Of a stretch of DNA of 64,000 nt, positions 1 to 11,683 are shown one piece after another (the first letter of the stretch is position 1; each line of letters begins with the position of its first letter). The stretch lies in the NCBI GenBank assembly GCA_025504975.1, contig JANUWI010000006.1, positions 868,001 through 932,000 on the forward strand, read 5' to 3'. The position numbers and the translations under genes were made by a program. Source of the DNA: Plenodomus lindquistii (lineage: Eukaryota > Ascomycota > Dothideomycetes > Pleosporales > Leptosphaeriaceae). The notes beneath the pieces are model-generated. The model worked only from the letters and a program-made list of their open reading frames with translations. It ran no database searches and was not told where the DNA came from.

Positions 1-1366
1 CTTCGCCGTCATTGGCCTGCTTGGCATGCCGTGAGCCGCCGCCATGACTGCAGAGGGCAGAACGGTCTTACGACGAACACACGATGAGGAATAATCTCTG
101 CAACATCCATCTCGTGCCTCACCATGGCAAGTCAGAGCATGGAGTGGTGAGAGACATGCTAAAGACGGGATCGCCCAGGGTTGCTGCAGCCTCTTACGGA
201 CACCTTACTGAATGTAGTTCTAGCGTGGTGTTGCTCTAGGTGTGATCTTCTGAAGTTGGAATCAACTGCGCGGAAGTAACAGTATCTGGTCTCAGACTCT
301 CTATCAGAGATAGCAATGAGACAATTGAGCCTCTCGCACTGCATATAGTTAGCAAGAAGTCAGTACTGTTCTTTGCCTCCTTGCTGGGAACCACAAACTT
401 GTCTGCGGTGTCCAAGTACACAGTATGTATTTCACATAGTTCATGGGTGACAAGTGGACGATATAAACGTCCAGGAAGTCTTCAGAACCTTGTAAGTCGT
501 ACAGTGTACACTTTTACTACATACTGCAATACACGTAGCAAGATTACAGGTACCCTTAAGGCGGGCACATCTTCACAGTCAGGTGACCGGCTGCAATGCA
601 AACTACCGGGCCGTATCCGGATGAGAGAGGTGCGGCGGCCTCATTTTTAGCCTCATGCACAGTCAATCATGCAGGGTCCACACCATCTTTGAGTCGCTTT
701 CGCGGTGTCCAGCGCGACTCTCACCATGATCGACATTCTCTCCTTCGACGTAGATACATACACAAGCGCACCCTGGATTGCTGTCGCGATGTGTTCAGTA
801 TAGGAGAGAAAAGCATCTACGTCATGACATCATAGTAACGCAACCAAACGGCCGTCTCTGGCAACGGCCTAGCGTGCCTGGCACGCGGGAAGCTAGCAGG
901 GTGTGGACCGATTCCCAGGTACCACTCCACCACGCCTCCCCAGGTTAATAGTCATGGAAGCGATACTGACATCAGCATGTATTTGCTGTTCGTAGAAGCA
1001 GTTTGCGAGAACCGACAATTACCTGTCTACTATGGTAGAGTTGGACAAGTAGAGATTGCCGAAGCTGCGAGAATTAGCCAAGTGTGCACGGGAGTATCGG
1101 TCGATCGTCCCGGGCCCCGAGGCTTGGGTCTTATTTGCTGGCAGTCCCAATTTCCAAAGTTGCTGGCTCCCACCTTTCGTTTTCACATTCCTGTGTCGTA
1201 CCCCTACAAAGACATTCGCACAACCGCCGTTCTCAGCTTTCGCTTGCTAGTCTAGTGTATCTTTCCTAGGCGTTCTGAAGGCCACACGCAAGGCACAACA
1301 CCGTCGTTGTCGAGCCAGTGGAGGATCGCGTGGTGGCAATTCGTAAGAAACAAGTCAGCTTGTAGG
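1..1366. other. Intergenic stretch, no gene recognised
   Basis: Only short overlapping frames occur here, without family motifs, spliced continuity or a signal peptide. It is the upstream region of the MFS gene that begins at 1367, and it may also hold the flank of a gene outside the window. Confidence 0.5.
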
Positions 1367-3248
1367 ATGCCCTTCTCACCAGAACCAAGAATTCAAGATG
1401 CACCAAGTATCGACTTCCCAGCCGCCCAATTATTATTCCTATCGCTCGTTCGAGTGGCCGAACCTATCGCCTTAACTTCTATACTCCCATACGCATGGAA
1501 GCTGGTCTCCAATTTTGAGGTCTGCTCAGAAAGCAATGCGCCATTCTTTGCAGGTCTGCTTATCTCTGCATTCTCTCTAGCAGAAGCATGCAGTGGCATG
1601 TATTGGGGCGGAGTGTCTGATCGCGTAGGTCGGAAGTGAGTAGACACTACCAGCGCCTGCAAGCTGATGCTGACACAACATTCCAGACCAATCGTAATCC
1701 TTGGTTGCCTGGGCACTCTATCGTCCCTGCTACTAGTAGGCTTCGCGTCAAACTTCTGGATGGCATTAGCTGGGCGTATCATTGGCGGCGCGCTCAATGG
1801 CAATATAGGAGTTATTCAGACTATGGTCGGCGAGATCGTGAAAGACCCCAAGCACGAGCGTAAGTTAGAGAGCGTGGTTGATACTTGCTGTCCAAAGTAA
1901 AGCTAACCATGTATAGCAAGAGCGTATTCCGTCATGCCTTTTGGTACGTTTACGACTATTGTCGCAATGTAAATTGTTATTTGACTAACTTGGCGCAGTG
2001 TGGAGCATTGGCACAATCATTGGACGTAAGATTTGATAACACTCCAGATGTATCTAGCTGGCCATTACTGACATGATCCAGCGTCTATTGGTGGATACTT
2101 TGCTGAGCCAGCGCAGAATTTCCCGGCTCACTTCAGTTCGACAGGGCTTTTTGCCAAGTTCCCGTACCTTTTACCAAACATCATCTGCTCGTCGCTTCTC
2201 CTGGTCTCGATCCTGATGGCATATTTCTTGCTGGAAGAAACACATCCAGACAAGCAGCCTCGAGGCTTATTCGATACATACGATGCCGCCGTCGCCGAGA
2301 CTCCACTTCTGCCTACCCAAGGCGCTACCGCCGATGCCGCAACAAACATCGCTGCAGAATCATACGGAACTTTCAATACGGTCGAGGTGCACCATGAAGA
2401 GGAGTGGCATGTGAAACCCAATGGAGACTGGATTGACCCCCCTACGAGCGGGAAGCCTTTCAACGTAAACGTCATAATTTTTGTGGTGGCGTTGGGCACC
2501 TTCACGTACCACTCTGTAAGCGCAGTGCAGCTGACCTTTCATCCTTTCACTAACAGACTACAAGATGACGTACGACCATCTGCTACCGATTTTCCTACAG
2601 GACAAGCGGGCCGACGGCGACATGAATGCATCAGAACTCTCGTCTGCCGGGTTAAGTGGTGGCTTGGGTATACCCATCCAGAATGTTGGTGTCATTCTGT
2701 CGATCAATGGTGTAATTCAGCTCGCGATCCAAGCCATCGTGTTCCCCCTCCTGGCCGACTTTCTTGGGGTATGGAGACTATTACTCATGGTCACTGTTGC
2801 TCATCCAATTGGGTACTTCGTTGTACCGTTCTTGCAGTTGCTTCCCACCAATATGCTTTACCCAGGCCTCTTCGCATGCCTCACGATCCGCAACCTTACT
2901 TCTATCATTGCGTTTCCGTTGCTTCTCATCATGATCAAGGAAGCTGCACCCGACAAGTCCCACCTGGGCAAGATCAATGGCTTGGCCGCGTCCACAGGCG
3001 CCGCATGCCGCACAGTAGCAAGCCCCCTCGCAGGCCTACTATACGGCCTATCCATCGACATGCATTTCACGCCATTGGCCTGGTGGGCATCTGCTTTGGT
3101 CGCAGTCTTCGGAGCTCTGCAAATTCCATTTATGAGTCGCGCAGCAAGAGCATGTCACGCTCGTGTACGAACCGCAGCCAGGTGCTGCCTATCTCGAGAG
3201 GAGTCTCATGATGATGTTATACATATCATCATTGAGGACGAAGAGTGA
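1367..3248 (+). CDS. MFS transporter, DHA1-type, six exons
   Basis: This is a plasma-membrane or vacuolar proton-coupled carrier of unknown substrate. I reconstruct exons 1367-1635, 1687-1859, 1917-1943, 1999-2025, 2082-2515 and 2565-3248, giving 537 residues with every phase closing. The start is the first ATG in the frame. Exon 1 ends in the MFS loop signature GVSDRVGRK, and exon 2 carries GRIIGGALNG (TM4-5 region). The joined exons 3-5 read PRAYSVMPFVWSIGTIIGP, typical of fungal DHA1 carriers related to yeast YCR023C. A long hydrophilic loop (about residues 200-290) separates the two six-helix halves, and the second half begins near MTYDHLLPIFLQDKR. Exons 3 and 4 are each only 27 nt. The last intron (2516-2564) uses an ACAAG acceptor, because the nearer CAG would lead to an in-frame stop. 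The family is firm; the substrate is not. Confidence 0.85.
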
Positions 3249-5420
3249 TACACGTTTCAGCGATGGCTGGATTATTCGAGTTCAGGAACAGATCAGGCCA
3301 TCGCCACTTTCTTATTGCAGGTGACTGAGTATGATTCTTTGGGATACTTTGTTTTTGCGACAGATAGATTTAATGCATTACGGCGCCCTGGGACGAAAAC
3401 GATGTGCTTGAGGCACATCAAGCTTTACTCAACGGCGCTGTAGGCATCGCTCTACCATTGCATCATCGGCGTCTCAGCGACAAGCCCCATTATTGTCACG
3501 AAGCTTACCACGAGGCATAGTTTGTTCGTACTAATGTCTGATTGGACATATATTTCTACTATAAAGGACTTTGTTTGAATATGTGGTGCGATGAATCCCA
3601 GCATGTCACTGTGCTACATGTACTTGTTTGAACATTTGTGGTGGTCTGGTTTGGTGATGGGTTTGCATGAACCCATTGATGATGCAAGCTCCGTGCGATT
3701 AATTGTAACACGTGCTGTCTCCAAAGATATCCATGTGTTTATCCCTACATGATGTGCCTACAAATAGTAACTGACAGGGATAACTGCCGACAGCATTGGG
3801 CTGCAAGGATTTTGTCGAGAACGTGAAGAGGGCGACGCAAGGACAGATGTGCAATGAGTAAGCCGGTAGTTAGAGATTAACAAAGTGGAGTTATTGCGAT
3901 GGTCTCTACGATGCTGCTGAGGCCAAGGCATGACGCGCAAGTCTCGGACCAAGTTCATCCACTGTTCATCCTTACGAATCGAGCACCACGGGGGACTTGG
4001 GAACGGAGAGTCAGAAGTCAAGATTCCCGGTGTCGATCCAATACACCAATGTTCTTTGCTGTCCCGCATTTCTCCACTCTTGACCCAAGTATAGTTCTGC
4101 AACAAGTGGCCGTGCTCGATATCGGGGCAAGGCCATGGCTATGCGTGATGTCCGATGAGCCGGTCACCCTCATGTCATGTTTTTCCTCTTGCTACCGAGG
4201 ATGCGATTCATATGATAGCACAAGTTGAAACCTTGATACAAACCTTGATAGGCAGCGTCGGGAGTGATGAACCGCAGCCACAGCACATCGTGGCTTTCGA
4301 TGAACAGTGAAACATTGCGCATAGCAGCTCCGTTCAATGCATGATCGTGCCTACTTCCAATCAATTTCCTTGTCTTATTCACACAAGCATTTGACACAAG
4401 CCCGCAATGACCCAAACTGCGTCCATCCCAAGGCTTGTCACTCGATGACCGCTGCCGGGCGCAATGGCGTAACAGTCGTGAAACGTGCTCCTGCAGTTTT
4501 GTGGATGAAAATGCAACTCCTTGACTCAGCGTTCAGGTACCACGGTAGGATCGACCGCAAAGGGGAACATGCCAATCGCGGAGATCCCCAAAGAAGAAGT
4601 GGCCTGGAAGTGGCCTGGATCCCAAAGGATCTGATTCCCAAAAGATGCAGGGCAGCCGTCATGGTTCGAGGTGGGTCAGGCGAGGCCTCGGATCGCGGCG
4701 GCCGCTTCCACATTTGCCCTCACGCCGGCCAGACTCCACTGCCGCCAGCAATAGCAGGTCGACAACAATAGAGCAGGTGGTGGCTTCACTCTGCAATGGC
4801 GAAGATCAAAGCTGACCCAGTCGAGCAATTTTGAAGAATTCGATTGACGCTCTCTGGTCGGCTGGCAGTCGCAGCGGGCCAGTGATTGGCCGGTACCTGC
4901 ATGAAGCCAATAGCCGACGGCCTAACTAGGGTGTTTCATCATGACGCGCCCCTAGGCCTCGCTTACACCCGGACCAAGACCGTTCGACTCCATGGCTTGC
5001 CTGCGACAGACCACTATGCTAGTCGCGCGACAAGGCATCATGGGTAGCCTCCCCTATGTATCGTGGCTGTGTAGGTTCCGGTCTGTCGATGGAGCCGGCG
5101 AGTCCACATTCAATGTTTCTATGGATTTGTTTCACGCCCGTGCTGAAGCATGGAGCCCATGGTATATATCTCGCTGCGTTGTCCTACTCTACAGAACAAT
5201 CCTCACGCTTTGTGCTTTCATTCGCACTCTCGCCGGTTCTTTCCTTTTGGCGATTTCAACAAAGTACATTCGTTACTCTTTGTTGTCTTGTGCCTCTTCG
5301 TCTTGAACACTATCTTTAGTTATTACTCTATCTATCACGGGGTAATACATCATCACAATTCACTTCCATCCACTCTTTCCAAGCACAGCTTAATCATTTA
5401 TTCTCTTAATCATCGACAAC
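3249..5420. other. Long intergenic region upstream of the CFEM gene
   Basis: I see no supported gene in these 2.2 kb. The frames present are short, overlap on both strands and show no motifs. The last 250 bp look like a core promoter and leader: a TATATAT at 5163 is followed by a pyrimidine-rich stretch up to the ATG at 5421. Confidence 0.5.
5163..5169 (+). promoter_or_regulatory. TATA-like element upstream of the CFEM gene
   Basis: TATATAT lies about 250 bp before the ATG, followed by a long CT-rich leader. This is typical of strongly expressed fungal wall-protein genes. It is an inference from position and composition only. Confidence 0.35.
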
Positions 5421-7721
5421 ATGAAGACCACCTACACCATTCTTTTGACTGCTCTTGCAGCCCAGCAGGCCACTGCTACGTGGGACTTGTTTGCTAAGCC
5501 GCACAACACCCCCAAGTACAACGACAACGTCTGCGACGACAAGCAGAAGAGTGGTTTTGATTGGTCCGACCTCAAGTCGGGTGACAAGAACTTCAAGTAT
5601 GGAGATTTCGACTTCTCCGGAGGCTGGAGCTGCTCCAACTCTCTCGGAAAGCGTGACTCGCTCACCCGCCGCACTTTCGGCAGCAAGGTGATCAAGAACT
5701 CTTGCTCCAAGGACAAGCCAGCCAGCTTCTCTTGCAACGACAAGCCAACTGGTTTCTCCGTCGATACCATTGACGTGTCTACTGAGTTCGACGCTGAGTT
5801 GGAGTTTCACTACAAGATGGGCGACGGCAGCACCTGCAAGCAGTACACCAAGTGCTCCCAAGGCGGAACAACCGTCAAGAACACCCAGTGTGGTGGTGCT
5901 AAGTCTGTGGACGTCTACCTGGGCAAGCACTTCAAGGGTGAGAAGGAGTCGTGCGAGATTGGTCTCCACCACATTGGCTTCGACTGTGACAAGGGCTCCG
6001 ACTACACACCACCAAAGGCCCCAGAGGCTCCCCCTGCTACGTACTCTGCTGCCCTGCCTTCGTCTTCTGCCGAATCCTCCGCTGTCGCCTCATCCTCCGC
6101 TGTTGAGACGTCTTACTCTGTTTTCGAGTCTTCCTCGGCTATTGAGGCATCCTCCTCCGCTGTTGAGACCACCTCCACCTATGAGGCATCCTCCGCTGTT
6201 GTGGCTTCTTCCTCCGCTGTCGAGACCTCATCCGCTGTCGAGGCATCCTCATCTGTTGTTGAGGCAAGCTCCTCTGCCATCGAGACACCTGCTACTACAG
6301 TGTGCGGCCAGTACGGTGGCCCACTTTGCAGCACCAGCGCTGTCGAGGCCTCTTCCGTCGTCCTGTCTTCCACTGCTGTCCCCTTCACCAACACCTCCAC
6401 AACTGCCTACAATGCTGCTCCTCCTTCCAGCGTTGCCATCAGCACCGAAACCCCTGAGGCATCCACCGCAGCCTCATCAAGCGTTGTTGCGTCCACTGGC
6501 TGCGGCTATGGCGGCTCATGCGAGGGTACCACTGTGGTTGCCAGCAGCGTTGTTCCTGCATCCTCCAGCGCTGTCGTCGCCATCTCTTCCGGCACTGCCG
6601 CTCCCCAGCCATCCACCCCCAGCTACCCTCCCGTCTCTCCCCCTGATGTCCTCCCCAAGTGCATGAACACTTGGCTCCAGGTTGACGACAAGTGCAAGAA
6701 CAACGCCGACAAGTCCTGCTACTGCAAGAACCCCGAGTTCACCAAGAACGTCATCGACTGTGTTACAGCATGGTGCGGAACCGACGAGGAGACCCAGAAG
6801 TCGCTGCAATACCTCATCGGTATCTGCGCTGACCATGTCCCAGAGAACCCCAAGATCATTGAGGACTGCCCTAGCTACATCCCCTTGAACCCCGAATCTC
6901 CTACTGGTGGAGATGACACCGTCAGCACCATTGTCTCTGCTGGTGTCAGCACTATCGTTTCTGCCGGTGTCAGCACCATTGTCTCTGCTGGTGTCAGCAC
7001 TGTTGTATCCGCTGGTGTCAGCACCACTGCCGCCGCCGGTTACCCTGCTCCCTCGGTCCCTGCTGGCGAGACTGCTACTCCTTCAGGCGCATACCCAGTT
7101 GCTCCTGGTGTTCCCGGTACTCCTTCAGGCGCATACCCAGTTGCTCCTGGTGTTCCCGGTACTCCTTCAGGCGCATACCCAGTTGCTCCCGGTGTCCCCG
7201 GTACTCCTTCAGATGCATACCCTGTTGCTCCCGGCGTAACTGCTGCTCCTTCCGACGCGTACCCCGTTGGTCCCGGAGCTCCTGCTGCTCCTTCAGACGC
7301 GTACCCCGTTGCCCCAGGTGTAACTGGTGCTCCATCAGCCCCCGCTCCTTCGGCTCCTGCTCCTGAGGTTCCCGTCACCACTATCACCTACGGAACCACC
7401 CACATCACTGTCCCCATGGTCCACTTCACCACCGAGACCAACAACGTTGCCGGCGCCGTGCCCACTGCGCCCGTCGGCCTCGTCGGTGGCGATGAACCTG
7501 CTCAAACTCCTGCTGCAACCACTGGCTCCAACGGTGCTCCTTACCCCACCGGTGCTCCCTACCCCGTTGCCTCTACCTTCGGCACTCAGACTGCTCCCTT
7601 GGCCACCGGTACCGGTGCTTACCGCCCCACCTCGCCACCTGAGTTCACTGGTGCTGCTGCCGCTTTCAAGGTTCCCGCCAGTGCCTTCATTGGTGCTGCG
7701 CTTGCGTTCTTCGCTTTGTAG
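5421..7721 (+). CDS. Repeat-rich CFEM-domain GPI-anchored cell-wall protein
   Basis: This is a single-exon gene of 766 residues. Residues 1-19 form a signal peptide ending in QATA. A Cys-containing N-terminal region (about 20-195) is followed by a long Ser/Thr/Val stalk (about 205-400) made of degenerate SSAVE-type units. Residues about 410-485 hold eight cysteines spaced as in a CFEM domain: C-x10-C, CYC, then C-x4-C and two later cysteines. Next come five copies of the 8-residue unit VSTIVSAG and six copies of the 14-residue unit TPSGAYPVAPGVPG. The C-terminus is a small-residue segment and hydrophobic tail (PASAFIGAALAFFAL) that fits GPI attachment. CFEM proteins are surface proteins, some of which bind haem or act at host contact. 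Here only wall or membrane anchoring is well supported. The N-terminal region is not one I recognise. Confidence 0.85.
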   Translation: MKTTYTILLTALAAQQATATWDLFAKPHNTPKYNDNVCDDKQKSGFDWSDLKSGDKNFKYGDFDFSGGWSCSNSLGKRDSLTRRTFGSKVIKNSCSKDKPASFSCNDKPTGFSVDTIDVSTEFDAELEFHYKMGDGSTCKQYTKCSQGGTTVKNTQCGGAKSVDVYLGKHFKGEKESCEIGLHHIGFDCDKGSDYTPPKAPEAPPATYSAALPSSSAESSAVASSSAVETSYSVFESSSAIEASSSAVETTSTYEASSAVVASSSAVETSSAVEASSSVVEASSSAIETPATTVCGQYGGPLCSTSAVEASSVVLSSTAVPFTNTSTTAYNAAPPSSVAISTETPEASTAASSSVVASTGCGYGGSCEGTTVVASSVVPASSSAVVAISSGTAAPQPSTPSYPPVSPPDVLPKCMNTWLQVDDKCKNNADKSCYCKNPEFTKNVIDCVTAWCGTDEETQKSLQYLIGICADHVPENPKIIEDCPSYIPLNPESPTGGDDTVSTIVSAGVSTIVSAGVSTIVSAGVSTVVSAGVSTTAAAGYPAPSVPAGETATPSGAYPVAPGVPGTPSGAYPVAPGVPGTPSGAYPVAPGVPGTPSDAYPVAPGVTAAPSDAYPVGPGAPAAPSDAYPVAPGVTGAPSAPAPSAPAPEVPVTTITYGTTHITVPMVHFTTETNNVAGAVPTAPVGLVGGDEPAQTPAATTGSNGAPYPTGAPYPVASTFGTQTAPLATGTGAYRPTSPPEFTGAAAAFKVPASAFIGAALAFFAL
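6921..7040 (+). repeat. 24-bp coding tandem repeat (5 units)
   Basis: Five in-frame units encode VSTIVSAG and variants; the fourth is VSTVVSAG and the fifth VSTTAAAG. Unit length is a multiple of three, so copy-number change would keep the frame. Confidence 0.9.
7077..7328 (+). repeat. 42-bp coding tandem repeat (6 units)
   Basis: Six in-frame units encode TPSGAYPVAPGVPG and variants. The first three are nearly identical at DNA level and the last three diverge (SDAYP, VTA, APA endings). This pattern suggests recent duplication at the 5' side and an array prone to length change. Confidence 0.92.
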
Positions 7722-8289
7722 ATTCTCTTTCTAACTTTCCTTGAGTCTATTCCTTGTACCTGTTAGTCTTTGATCAGCATTTGTTGCGGGTGGAGATTAA
7801 TATCCGGCTGATGTGGAGATTTGATGTGATCTGATAGTATTGCTACCTCGTACATAGTCAATTCATGAGTGTTCTCGACATGGTCCTTCTTTTCAATGCT
7901 CTGTGACCAACCATCGTACTTGACTCGAATGGCACATGATCAACAGTCTATACAGTACAACGGATGCAGCTGTCATTATCAATACTTGTACATTGCGCCT
8001 TGGTGGTACTTTATCGTGCCCATTCCGTGAAGGGTGATGACTGCATGCATGGGAAAATGGGATATTTATGTACGACAACAATTCCATTGTGAATCTTGAA
8101 GACGGAAACGTAGTCTCCAGAAATCGCTCCGTGTGATGCATCGGATGTCCAAAGAGTTGCAGGGCCTGCGAAGGGCGGGAAGACGCTCAGCCGACGTCAT
8201 GTTTCGAGCGGGTAGGCGTGTCGATCACTTTTGCACCCACGCACCGTGCTGTACAGTACCTTGTACGCGAGCGTCAATACGGCGGGACC
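7722..8289. other. Intergenic: CFEM 3' end and NCA2 promoter
   Basis: No gene is supported. It holds the 3' flank of the CFEM gene and the upstream region of NCA2. Confidence 0.5.
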
Positions 8290-10400
8290 ATGTCATTCGT
8301 GGTAGAGTAAGTACACGTCCAGCATCACTGCGGATGTAATGCCATGGCCAGCAATTAACGAAGCTCAGCCAAATCCGCCGACTGGACGGGCAGCTGGACC
8401 GGCTGCAACTGTCGAGAACAACCGCCGGCGAGACCGTCTCCACACTCACCGCAGAGGAAGCCCACGACCCCACGAGATCTGCGCGCATCGCACATCTACA
8501 GACGCTGATCAAGTCTCTGTCTACGACGGCATCTTCGAAAGCGAGCCTTGTGCCCGCAGAGAGGATCTTAGCTACGCTGCAACGAGCCCAACTATCGCAC
8601 AACTGCACAACATGCAACTCGTGGTTTGCACAAAATGAAGAAGACAGCACCGATTACGACGAAGCGCGCCCCGATGCGACCTACGAGCATGAGCTGGAGT
8701 GGCTGCTGCTGAGCAAGGCGACAGCACAGGCCTATGGTCAGGTGCTCAATACAATCCTGGAACAGACCATACCGCTCGAAGACGAACTATGGTACTGGGA
8801 CGATATTCTGTCCACATACCACTTCGCGGGCCTGTACTCAATACAAACGTCGCCGTTGCGCATGTGGAATTGGTCAAAGGAAATATTACACGATGTACGG
8901 TCGAGAGGTGGACATTTTGCAGATGGCTGGAGTCAGTTCTATGGGCTGGTCAAGACTGCGGTACAGGATCGCAGTGTTGCTGATATACAGCGACGGGTCG
9001 TGAGTCCTCTAGCACTCGTGCGTAACGAGGCGAGGCGGAAACGTGCTGCGCTACGGAGGATACGCATGGTCAATGCGAATGCTCTGGGTGTGCTTCTTGG
9101 AGAGGGTCTAGGAAACGAGAGGTTTGACTATTTTTTGCTGCCACAAGGGACTCTGCTAACAAGGTGCAGTGTCCAGGATGATGGCACGCGTTCTCCAACA
9201 CCCTTGAGCACAAAGGACCACAGACATCGGTGGAAGAGTGTCATGTCTAAGAGCATTGCATTGATGGACGCCGTGATCCAGAGTGTAGAGGCTGCAGAAC
9301 TTTCTGTCGACAAGTTCGACCAGACCGTAGCCAGCATCACACAAGACGACACGTACTACCTGCTTCACGAACCCTCAGGCGAGCGGACCGCAACCTCGCT
9401 GAAACCTGCTGACGTTGCAAAACGTCTTCAATACCTCCTTCAAAAAGCCTTGCCTACCTATACCTCGAACTTTAACGCTGTAGCCAAAGAGAATGGTCGG
9501 CCATCTCGCCTGGTTCGTTACTGGCTACCTGCTACCGCCCTCCTCATATCATCCACTACTATACTCCGCATATTCGTAAATCGCAAGGAAGAAATTCTCA
9601 CTTGGGTGCGCGAACTTGGCCAAACGGTAATCGACTTCTGGACAAACTGGGTGGTGGAACCAACAAAGAGAGTGATTGGCACCATTCGCCACGACGCCGA
9701 CAGTGAGGTGTCCATTATGAGCAAACGCAGTCTTGAGACTGATCGTGCCAGCCTGGAGCGAATGGTAGTCGACTTTGCTGTCAAAAACCCCGATGGTCCG
9801 GCTCTGAACGAATCGCAAATCGCAGACATCAGGGCAAAGGTCCGAGAAGGCGATCTCACGCCGGTACTTAGGTCGTACGAGATTGACATTCAGAGCCCAG
9901 TAAAAGGAGCGATTGTGGGCAATCTGGCCAGTGCACTTCTGATCCAGGTGCAGAAGACCAAGGTCGATGTGGAAGTAGCGATGGCTGGCATTGACAGCAT
10001 TCTCAAGAGCCAGGAACTCCTGTTTGGCTTCATCGGACTCACGCCCGGTGTCCTGGTCAGCATCGGCATGTACAGGTGGCTAAGGGGCGTCTTCAGCAGC
10101 CGCAAGGGCGTGCAGCAGTGGGCACGACAGGGACGTATGCTCCTCATACTGCGCAACATTGATCGCATCCTCAGCGGTGCGACGGCCAATGAGTTTGGCG
10201 AGATGTCGTATAGAGACCATGGATTGCTGCTATGTGAAGTTCATCTGCTGCGCCAGGCAGCGAGTGGGAGCCTACCAAGGCGCATGTTCCAGGAGTTTTT
10301 GGTGGAGATTGACGAGCTTGTGGATGTGAGGAGTGGGCTGGTGAAGCAACAGAGAGTAGTGGAGCGTATCAGGTGGGCGTACTCGAAGTGGTTTACTTGA
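8290..10400 (+). CDS. NCA2: Nuclear control of ATPase protein 2 (Nca2)
   Basis: Nca2 is a mitochondrial membrane protein. In yeast it acts with Nca3 in correct expression of the mitochondrially encoded ATP synthase subunits 6 and 8. I place a 17-nt first exon at 8290-8306 (MSFVV plus two bases), a 62-bp intron with GTAAGT donor and CTCAG acceptor, and exon 2 at 8369-10400, giving 682 residues. The joined N-terminus reads MSFVVDQIRRLDGQLDRLQL, as in fungal Nca2. Without the tiny exon the frame has no good ATG. The C-terminal two thirds carry the NCA2 domain, with hydrophobic segments near WLPATALLISSTTILRIFV and LLFGFIGLTPGVLVSIGMY, and a helical tail rich in Arg and Leu (RNIDRIL, LLCEVHLLR). 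Confidence 0.9.
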
Positions 10401-10827
10401 GCCAGTCAATGTACATGTCCCTTGCCCAAGATGAATACTCGTGACCTTGATGTTTGTTGGTTGTGATGCTGTGGCGGTAACGGTGACGAGAGGTGCAGTG
10501 GCACTGGCAGTGGGTCTTGGCGGGCGAGCCCCAACGTCAACGTGCCTGGTGGCAGCCAGCCAGCCTGCCCTGCCTGCACAGTACAACAAGACCACCCGAC
10601 TGCGCCCACACACAAACCCGCCTACACGCCTGCTTGGACCTCACCCTCTTCTTGCGCACCTGTCACCTGTCACCTGTCACCTGCCACCTGCCACCTGCCA
10701 CCTGCCACCTGCAGCCTCGACGCTTCCTCCCCGTCCACACGCTTGTCCGACCGGTGGGTGAACCTCCGCCGCCCGTCCCACATCCTCGACGACCAAGCAC
10801 CCACCACACCCCGGCACATCACCAACC
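10401..10827. other. Intergenic, SEC4 upstream region
   Basis: This holds the promoter and C-rich leader of the Rab gene at 10828. Its notable content is the heptamer array at 10657-10712. No gene is seen. Confidence 0.5.
10657..10712 (+). repeat. Heptamer tandem array of CACCTG (8 units)
   Basis: Three CACCTGT units are followed by five CACCTGC units without interruption, starting 171 bp before the Rab ATG. Each unit contains the E-box type core CACCTG. Confidence 0.92.
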
Positions 10828-11683
10828 ATGGCCGGCTCCAGGAATTACGACTTTCTTGTAAGCCCTCCCGCACTGCTGCTGCCCACCATGCACGCCCTCT
10901 ACAACACACCAAGCACCTTATCACGCACGCATACACGCACAGCCCCTCCACCGCCCTCCCGCTCTCTTGACCGCCCATGCTCCAAGCCCATACACTAACA
11001 CTCTGCCCCCCCACCACAGATCAAGCTCCTCCTCATAGGCGACTCGGGCGTCGGCAAATCGTGCTGTCTGCTGCGCTTTAGCGAAGACTCATTCACGCCG
11101 TCCTTCATCACCACCATCGGCATCGACTTCAAGATCCGGACCATTGAGCTCGACGGCAAGCGCGTCAAGCTGCAGATATGGGATACCGCGGGCCAAGAGC
11201 GATTTCGCACCATCACGACGGCGTACTACAGGGGGGCCATGGGCATCCTGCTGGTGTATGATGTTACCGACCAGAGGAGTTTTGAGAGTACGTCGTGTTG
11301 CTGCCGTTTGTTGCTTTCTATTTTAGATAGATGACATGCTAACTAAACACGCGCCAACAGATATCCGCACATGGTTCTCCAACGTCGAGCAACATGCTAC
11401 CGAAGGCGTCAATAAGATTCTCATTGGCAACAAGTGCGACTGGGAAGAAAAGCGCGTCGTCTCCACAGAACAGGGCCAGGCGCTTGCCGATGAACTTGGC
11501 ATTCCCTTCTTAGAGGTCTCGGCTAAGAGCAATATCAACGTCGACAAGGCATTCTACTCGCTCGCATCGGACATCAAGAAGAGGCTTATAGACACGGCGA
11601 GGACGGACCAGCCGCAAGCTGCCAAGGTGGATGTCGGAGGCCAGAGTGGTGATAACGCGGGCATGGGAGGAAAGTGCTGCTAG
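10828..11683 (+). CDS. SEC4: Rab GTPase, Sec4/Rab8 class
   Basis: This small GTPase directs post-Golgi secretory vesicles to sites of polarised growth and exocytosis. Exons are 10828-10857, 11020-11287 and 11361-11683, giving 206 residues, the usual length. Visible motifs are G1 GDSGVGKS (17-24), switch I with TTIGIDF (41-47), WDTAGQERFRT (64 onward), NKCD (123-126), SAK (153-155), and a C-terminal GGKCC whose two cysteines are the geranylgeranyl sites. The N-terminus MAGSRNYDFLIKLLLIGDSG and the effector loop place it with Sec4/Rab8/SrgA rather than Ypt1. Intron 1 is long for this window (162 bp). A Msb3/Gyp3-type GAP, whose yeast relatives act on Sec4, is encoded at 44821. Confidence 0.95.

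Noticed and set aside
5406..5972. 188-codon minus-strand frame over the CFEM gene
   Set aside because: It is antisense to a well-supported signal-peptide gene and reflects its codon bias.
7040..7387. Minus-strand Gly/Ala/Thr repeat protein
   Set aside because: It is the antisense reading of the 42-bp coding repeat.
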